Assembly (NCBI GenBank): GCA_002308915.1
Contig: DBWI01000033.1
Coordinates: 1 to 10,681 of the forward strand
Reading direction: 5' to 3'
DNA length: 10,681 nt
DNA from: Christensenella sp. UBA1242
Lineage (GTDB): Bacteria > Bacillota > Clostridia > Christensenellales > UBA1242
Shown here: positions 6,031 through 10,681 of the stretch, piece after piece
Layout of the letters: each line of letters starts with the position of its first letter
How positions within the stretch are numbered: the stretch's first letter is position 1
Translations under genes and position numbers: made by a program
Notes under the pieces: generated by a model
Told to the model about the DNA's origin: nothing
The model's database searches: none
The model's input: only the letters and a program-made list of their open reading frames with translations

Positions 6031-7773
6031 TTAATTAGCTTTTGTTAAATCAACAGGTTCAAATTCATTACTATCGATTTTTTCAAACATTGGCTTAATT
6101 TTTGTTTCAAGTGTTTCAGCAATATAACTAGAAAGTAAACTTGAAGTTCTTGGTGTATCAGCATAGAAGTTTTCTTTCATATACTTATTGATAACTGTTG
6201 CGGCATCTCCACCTGCAATTTCAACTCTATCATTTTCACCGAATATTCCATCAATTATACTTCTTCTTAAATCAACAAAACTCTTTGCAAATGAGTGAGC
6301 ATAAACATTATCATTAACTTCTCCAACAGAAAGTTCTGTTTCAACAAGTTTTAACAAATCTTCATCTGACAAATCTTTATTTTGACCATAGAATGTATAC
6401 ATATGTTCAATAAAGTCACATTGACGACGAAGAACAGAAATTTTTCTTTGCCAAGCAGCACCATTAATATTCTTTGCAGTTGCTTCTATATTCTTTAAAT
6501 TTCTTATTGCTGATTTAATATTCTTTTTGAAATTATTAAGAATAACTTCATCAACATATTTTTTTGCTTTGTTAGCTGTTAAGAAATTTGATGGATCTTC
6601 TTTTACACCTTCCAAATCTTTCTTCTCTGTTAAAAGAGGAACTCTGCGTTGTTCTGGCATTTCTTCTCTGCGTTCAGCAAAAACAAAATTTGGAACATAA
6701 CCATCTGGCTCTAATACTTCGATTTCATAAGGAACAGCAACAGATTCCAAAGATCTTCTTGGAAGCAATGCTTCTCTTATTGATGCTGGTTCATCTGCAT
6801 AAACATATCCTGCAGCTGTTACACTTGATTTTACTTCATCAAGAGATAAACCTAATTTTTCTACCATTTCAACAGCAGAATCTAACCCTACTCTTGAAAC
6901 AATTGCAAGTTGTTCTGATGAAAGATTTAATCCAGCAAGAGCATTTGATAATTGAAGATTCAAACTTGCTTCAACTTTCTTATTTGTTGCAACATCACCA
7001 TAGTTAATTGCTCTTGAAACCAAAATATCTGCAAATACTCTGCTAACAAATAATTCTTCTTTGCTTAATTTAACTTTTAAATCTTTAGCTGTTTTCTTTA
7101 CTGTAACTCCACCAAGTGCATCCATAATCTTTGTGAACTTTTCTTGTTCAGAAATTTTGTATGGTCTACCACCTGCTGTTAAGAAACCATTGATTGAAAT
7201 TTTACCTTTGTAGTTTGGTTGTGATTTGAAAGCATCTTTTCTAAAGATTTTTCTGCAAAGATTAACAATTCCAAGTCCAATATTTTTTAACATTGCAGTA
7301 ACTTTGCCATTTCTTTTATATGTAAACAAAGGACCGCCAGATCTCTTCTCTTCAATCTTAACTTTGTAAGACTTTTGAATTCTGTTAATCAAATCTTGAT
7401 ATGTTGGGAAAGTTTTGTTTTCAAACAAAATAGTTTTACTCTTAAAAGAAGCAACTAAAGGATATCTAATATTTTCATAATCAGTTTCCTTTAAAGCATA
7501 AGAAGAATACTTTCCTGTTGAAGACATTGGAGGAAGTGAACTTCTAACATCTCTTAATGAATTTCCTGGTGCTGCCCAACCCTCCATTGTATCAAGACCA
7601 GAAAGTGCAATATTCGCTATGTCAGCTGTTTGAAGTCTTGTTATAACTTGGTCAGTAGATGTAATCATACCATTTCCAAGCATATAAATTGCATCAACGC
7701 CTGTTCTACGGAATTCTTCCAAATCCTTTTTCATAGCTTCTGATATTCTTGTTTCATCAAAATTTTTACTCAT
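6031..7773 (-). CDS. Large cytoplasmic protein of unknown family (580 aa)
   Basis: I do not recognise this protein. The start is taken as ATG 7773 because GGAG lies 6 nt upstream. A longer frame from TTG 7821 (16 extra residues) overlaps the promoter's -35 box and has no SD. There is no signal peptide or clear membrane helix. Visible segments: a helical N terminus (1-65); a Ser/Pro/Gly-rich linker (about 66-92); a basic region (about 110-235, many Lys/Arg with Gly turns); a helical block (about 235-325) with LSSEQLAIVSRVGLDSAV; a charged, proline-containing linker with RREEMPEQRR (about 330-395); and a long Lys/Arg-rich helical C-terminal half (about 400-580) of possible coiled-coil type. No nucleotide-binding or catalytic motif is evident. 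It follows the VirB4-type ATPase on the same strand but is separated by a terminator and a 152-nt AT-rich gap with its own promoter. Any link to that ATPase is inference from proximity. Confidence 0.88.
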   Translation of the reverse strand: MSKNFDETRISEAMKKDLEEFRRTGVDAIYMLGNGMITSTDQVITRLQTADIANIALSGLDTMEGWAAPGNSLRDVRSSLPPMSSTGKYSSYALKETDYENIRYPLVASFKSKTILFENKTFPTYQDLINRIQKSYKVKIEEKRSGGPLFTYKRNGKVTAMLKNIGLGIVNLCRKIFRKDAFKSQPNYKGKISINGFLTAGGRPYKISEQEKFTKIMDALGGVTVKKTAKDLKVKLSKEELFVSRVFADILVSRAINYGDVATNKKVEASLNLQLSNALAGLNLSSEQLAIVSRVGLDSAVEMVEKLGLSLDEVKSSVTAAGYVYADEPASIREALLPRRSLESVAVPYEIEVLEPDGYVPNFVFAERREEMPEQRRVPLLTEKKDLEGVKEDPSNFLTANKAKKYVDEVILNNFKKNIKSAIRNLKNIEATAKNINGAAWQRKISVLRRQCDFIEHMYTFYGQNKDLSDEDLLKLVETELSVGEVNDNVYAHSFAKSFVDLRRSIIDGIFGENDRVEIAGGDAATVINKYMKENFYADTPRTSSLLSSYIAETLETKIKPMFEKIDSNEFEPVDLTKAN

Positions 7774-7779
7774 AATTTT

Positions 7780-7783
7780 CTCC
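7780..7783 (-). promoter_or_regulatory. Ribosome binding site that decides the start of the 580-aa gene
   Basis: GGAG (within GTGGAGAAAATT) lies 6 nt before the ATG at 7773. It favours this ATG over the in-frame TTG at 7821. Confidence 0.75.
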
Positions 7784-7792
7784 ACTAAATGC

Positions 7793-7821
7793 ATTATATC
7801 AAATAATGATAAAAAATACAA
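7793..7821 (-). promoter_or_regulatory. Promoter of the 580-aa gene
   Basis: On the minus strand a perfect TATAAT (7793-7798) stands 17 nt from TTGTAT (7816-7821, a weak -35). The predicted leader is about 13 nt. A/T tracts immediately upstream could act as an UP-like element. Confidence 0.65.
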
Positions 7822-7848
7822 TACCTAATTTTGTTTTTTTTCAATATC

Positions 7849-7884
7849 TTGAATTTTTTTATTCATTTTTTTGAAAAAATTCAA
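7849..7884. repeat. AT-rich inverted repeat upstream of the 580-aa promoter
   Basis: TTGAATTTTTT (7849-7859) and AAAAAATTCAA (7874-7884) are perfect 11-bp arms around a 14-nt loop. They lie about 30 nt upstream of the -35 box. The stem contains almost no G or C and does not end a gene, so a protein site, UP element or bent DNA is likelier than a terminator. Confidence 0.45.
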
Positions 7885-7897
7885 AACTATACACTAT

Positions 7898-7939
7898 ATA
7901 TTGTATTTTATAATTAAAAAAAAATTTCATATACAATAT
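7898..7939. repeat. 9-bp inverted repeat in the VirB4/580-aa intergenic gap
   Basis: ATATTGTAT (7898-7906) and ATACAATAT (7931-7939) are perfect inverted copies 24 nt apart, each followed or preceded by similar TATTTTA sequence. The AT-only composition makes chance occurrence plausible. Confidence 0.3.
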
Positions 7940-7960
7940 GTATTTTAAAAAATTTTTTCA

Positions 7961-7990
7961 AATAAACAAAAAAGAGCTCAAAATGAGCTC
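7961..7990 (-). terminator. Rho-independent terminator of the VirB4-type gene
   Basis: A 7-bp stem, GAGCTCA (7974-7980) with TGAGCTC (7984-7990), has a 3-nt loop and is followed on the minus strand by TTTTTTGTTTATT. It starts 5 nt after the stop codon and insulates the ATPase gene from the 580-aa gene. Confidence 0.88.
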
Positions 7991-7995
7991 AGTTT

Positions 7996-10671
7996 TTATG
8001 AGAATAGTTTTTTCACATAGTCATATGCAACAATTTGAACCATTGTTCTATTCATAGGGCTTGTAATTAAGAATGCTTGACCAACACCGGCTGTAACAAT
8101 TGTATCTTGCTCTTGTTGGTTAATTTCACCAGATTTACGATAAAGTTCAACAAGGTCGTTCATATCACTTGGAGCAAGTGAGAAAATCATTGAATATTGA
8201 CAAGCATTAATAATAGCAGTTGATTGTCTTTCAATTTCTGCAGCACCAACAAAGTCTTTGATGTTCTGTGTAATAACTATTTGCATTCCACCGTATTTAC
8301 GAATACGTTTTGCCATTTGTGCCATAAAGTCCAAAGCGATAGGATATTTTGGGTTAATAAACATATGGGCTTCATCAACAACAACAATTACTTTTCTATT
8401 TACATTAAATCTTGCATTAAAGTCTTTGTTTTTGATAACTTCGTTCATAAGATACTTAAATATAATAAGCATCTGTGCATTTGCAATAACTTGGTTGTTA
8501 TTTGCAAGAAGTGATTGGAAGTTAAATGTAATAAAGTTTTCTTTTGTTTGCAAACTTGTTGGACCATTCCAAAGTTTACTATTTCTTCCACCTCTTGCAA
8601 ACTTTTTGATATATGTTTCAACGACATTAAGGTTATTTGAAACATATTGGTTTGTCTCTGTCTTTAATTTTTCCAAAATTAAGTCATACAAATCATCAAA
8701 TGTTGGATAACTCTCTGCTGGCAAAGTTGTAAAGTTACTTCTTTCTGTTATACCCTTCTTTGCATATACTTCAACAACAAGTGAGTTTAAAAGTTCAAAT
8801 GGGTCTGATTCGATACCTTCCAAAATAACCCTAAAGAATTGTTCAATGAATTGTAAGTGTTGAGCAAATGTATCACTTGAATCATACTCATCTTCTTCAA
8901 TAATATTTCCATCTTCATCTTTTTTGGCAATTAGAGAAACTGTATCATCTTTTAAAGTTGTCATAACATGGAATGGATTAATAATACCCATTTGTGATGA
9001 ACCAACATCAATAATTTTTCCTCTAAGATTGATGGCAAGATTTGTATATTCATTTTCTGGGTCAAGAATAAATACCTTTGTGTTATCAGCAGCAAAGTTA
9101 GCCAAAAGAGTTTTTGTAGCATATGATTTACCAGAACCTGATTTTCCGATAATCATCATATTTGAGTTTACTCTTTCACGATTTCTTGCAAAGAAATCAA
9201 CAAATACTGGGAATTCATTATCTCCAATATAGAAACCATTTGCATCTTGCAATGCCCCAGAAATAAATGGGAATATTGCAGCCAAACTTGTTGTAGGAAT
9301 ACCACGTTTTGTATCTTCTACATTATCAAGCATTGAAATACTTGAACTAATAAAGGCATCAACTTGACGACCAAACATTTCACTATACTTGAAACCTTCT
9401 TGTTTTAAAATAGCTCTAACTTCTTTTCTTGCAGGTTCTTCGCAAGTAATAAAAATATTTACATCAAACAATTGTTCATTATTATTTTTTAAGCTAACAA
9501 GCAATTCTTGGAGTGTAGCAAGGTGAGTTTCATTCTCAATTTGTCTACTAGATGAAGTTGCTCTTGCAAACTTGGCTTCCATTTCCATTATTGCCTTATC
9601 AATCGCCTTCTCTGATTCATACTTCTTTTGTGGCTTAAGTTTTGTAACAATTTTTGTACGATCCAAAAGATAGAAAGAAGCACCCCATGCATCAGGAACT
9701 TGAATTGGATAATCTGAAATACAAAATTGTCTGTATGGTTTATTGTCTATATAAACTCTTGAAGCTTGGAATTTAATTTTCTTTGGAACTGCCCATTCAA
9801 AGTACTTATTCATAGCAACTGCATCAAGTTCTCTTTCATCAAACTCTTTTCCATAATTTGCTTTTAAAAATACTAACAAATCTTTTCCAACAACACGCTT
9901 CGCATTAATAGGTGTTACTGCTTGATATAATGTTGAAATAATACCATTAACTGTATTTTCAAGAACTTCTCTATCCTTATCATAAACAACCATATAGAAA
10001 TAATCTTTGTAGATTTTTTCTTCACGATTTCTTCTTTCCATTTGAGAAACACGTTCTTCAAAAACACCAGCACGTACTTCAACTTCTTGTTTACTTATTT
10101 CGCCTTCATACATTAGTTCCATCAAATTATCGTACTTTCTATCTTCTGCATAGATATAGTTATCAAGAACCATAGCTTTATTTAATTTTACTATTGAAGC
10201 TGTTTGCTCATTTGTTAATCTTCTTATTGCATTAGCAAAAGTTCTAATACACATTTCTCTTTTGTATTCATTAAGCAAACTAAAAACAATAGGTTGAATT
10301 TCTATAACTTGTGCATAATACTCTTTAAAATCAATAAATCTGTCTTGGTAAAGTCCAACAAAAGGTATAATTTCTTCTACAGGAGCATTGTGTTTTATCT
10401 TTGCAAATGAATACTTTTTTTGTTGAGCAAAAAATCTGAACAAATAACCCAAAGTTGAGTACAAACGCATATTGTCAGACACCTTAAAAAACAATGACAC
10501 AATAATTGCCACCCAAGCAATACCAATCCAATAGTTAAGCCCACTAGCAAAGTTACTCAAAAATAATCCAAGAGCACCAGCAACACCAATAACTGCGAAT
10601 ATAACATCTGACAATGTTACATTCTTAATTATTTCCATTTTGACTTTTGTTCTTCTAGGAATAATTCTCAT
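7996..10671 (-). CDS. virB4: VirB4/TraE-type conjugation ATPase with fused N-terminal PrgI-like membrane segment
   Basis: VirB4-family ATPases are the inner-membrane motors of type IV secretion and conjugation systems. Residues 1-90 look like a PrgI-type protein: a basic start (MRIIPRRTKVKMEI), two membrane helices (about 20-39 and 46-63), and then YLFRFFAQQKKYS. Residues about 95-460 are the VirB4 N-terminal domain. The HerA/FtsK-like motor follows: Walker A GKSGSGKS (509-516), LDPENEY (536-542), INPF (564-567), an acidic stretch DEDGNIIEEDEYDSSD (585-600), Walker B VIVVVDEAHMF (761-771), and motif-III-like ITQNIKDF (800-807) after an Arg/Lys-rich helix. All catalytic motifs are intact over 891 aa. 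GGGG at the window edge precedes the ATG, which also places the PrgI-like segment in frame. A terminator follows at once, so it is the last gene of its transcript; partners would lie beyond the right edge. Relaxase, coupling protein and VirB6-like genes are not in view. Confidence 0.93.
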   Translation of the reverse strand: MRIIPRRTKVKMEIIKNVTLSDVIFAVIGVAGALGLFLSNFASGLNYWIGIAWVAIIVSLFFKVSDNMRLYSTLGYLFRFFAQQKKYSFAKIKHNAPVEEIIPFVGLYQDRFIDFKEYYAQVIEIQPIVFSLLNEYKREMCIRTFANAIRRLTNEQTASIVKLNKAMVLDNYIYAEDRKYDNLMELMYEGEISKQEVEVRAGVFEERVSQMERRNREEKIYKDYFYMVVYDKDREVLENTVNGIISTLYQAVTPINAKRVVGKDLLVFLKANYGKEFDERELDAVAMNKYFEWAVPKKIKFQASRVYIDNKPYRQFCISDYPIQVPDAWGASFYLLDRTKIVTKLKPQKKYESEKAIDKAIMEMEAKFARATSSSRQIENETHLATLQELLVSLKNNNEQLFDVNIFITCEEPARKEVRAILKQEGFKYSEMFGRQVDAFISSSISMLDNVEDTKRGIPTTSLAAIFPFISGALQDANGFYIGDNEFPVFVDFFARNRERVNSNMMIIGKSGSGKSYATKTLLANFAADNTKVFILDPENEYTNLAINLRGKIIDVGSSQMGIINPFHVMTTLKDDTVSLIAKKDEDGNIIEEDEYDSSDTFAQHLQFIEQFFRVILEGIESDPFELLNSLVVEVYAKKGITERSNFTTLPAESYPTFDDLYDLILEKLKTETNQYVSNNLNVVETYIKKFARGGRNSKLWNGPTSLQTKENFITFNFQSLLANNNQVIANAQMLIIFKYLMNEVIKNKDFNARFNVNRKVIVVVDEAHMFINPKYPIALDFMAQMAKRIRKYGGMQIVITQNIKDFVGAAEIERQSTAIINACQYSMIFSLAPSDMNDLVELYRKSGEINQQEQDTIVTAGVGQAFLITSPMNRTMVQIVAYDYVKKLFS

Positions 10672-10677
10672 ATTTTT

Positions 10678-10681
10678 CCCC
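10678..10681 (-). promoter_or_regulatory. Partial ribosome binding site of the VirB4-type gene
   Basis: GGGG on the minus strand lies 6 nt before the ATG and is cut by the window edge. It supports residue 1 over the internal Met12, which has no SD. Confidence 0.5.

Noticed and set aside
7774..7821. 16-residue N-terminal extension of the 580-aa protein from TTG 7821
   Set aside because: The TTG forms part of the -35 box, there is no SD, and the TATAAT and GGAG elements sit inside the extension, pointing to ATG 7773.
8224..9232. Plus-strand ORFs at 8224-8514, 8258-8710 and 8924-9232
   Set aside because: Shadows of the VirB4 coding sequence, which carries intact Walker A and B motifs on the minus strand.
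1..10681. tRNA, rRNA, riboswitch, insertion sequence or att site
   Set aside because: No cloverleaf, conserved rRNA segment, riboswitch-like leader, transposase or flanking direct repeats could be seen on either strand.

Overview
The window looks like chromosomal DNA of an AT-rich, low-GC Bacillota (Firmicutes-type) bacterium. The signs are AT-biased codon use, Shine-Dalgarno sites of the GGAGG type, sigma-A-like promoters (TTGACA/TATAAT variants), short U-tailed terminators, a Sec-secreted Ig-repeat surface protein and a tiny Gly/Cys-rich hydrophobic protein of a sort common in uncultured gut Clostridia. TGA is used as a stop (end of the 222-aa gene) and Trp is TGG, so the code is the standard bacterial one, not the Mollicutes code. 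Exact lineage cannot be fixed from this sequence alone.

Layout, left to right: (1) 1-2646, minus, the N-terminal 882 codons of a large secreted protein with repeated Ig-like units, running off the window edge and missed by simple ORF calling because it has no stop here. (2) 2647-2854, its promoter and the terminator of the next gene. (3) 2855-3058, minus, a 67-aa Gly/Cys-rich protein with two hydrophobic segments. (4) 3185-4252, minus, ribosome-associated GTPase HflX, lacking the usual C-terminal domain. (5) 4299-4967, minus, a 222-aa membrane-anchored protein of unknown function, possibly translated from a leaderless mRNA. (6) 5053-5979, plus, class II fructose-1,6-bisphosphate aldolase, the only plus-strand gene. 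(7) 6031-7773, minus, a 580-aa cytoplasmic protein of no family I recognise. (8) 7996-10671, minus, an 891-aa VirB4/TraE-type conjugation ATPase with a PrgI-like two-helix membrane segment fused to its N terminus.

How they fit together: the minus-strand genes appear to be separate short transcription units, not one operon. Candidate promoters sit in front of the surface protein, the 67-aa gene, hflX, the 222-aa gene and the 580-aa gene. Hairpin terminators follow VirB4, the 67-aa gene and (shared, bidirectional) aldolase and the 580-aa gene. Aldolase is glycolytic housekeeping and HflX is ribosome rescue. The right end is the accessory-looking part: a fused PrgI-VirB4 motor followed by a large orphan protein, with no integrase, relaxase, transposase, tRNA or att site in view.

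The points most worth following up are the PrgI-VirB4 fusion and its orphan neighbour, the repeated use of very short or absent mRNA leaders, the truncated HflX, and the inverted repeats that straddle or overlap two of the promoters.
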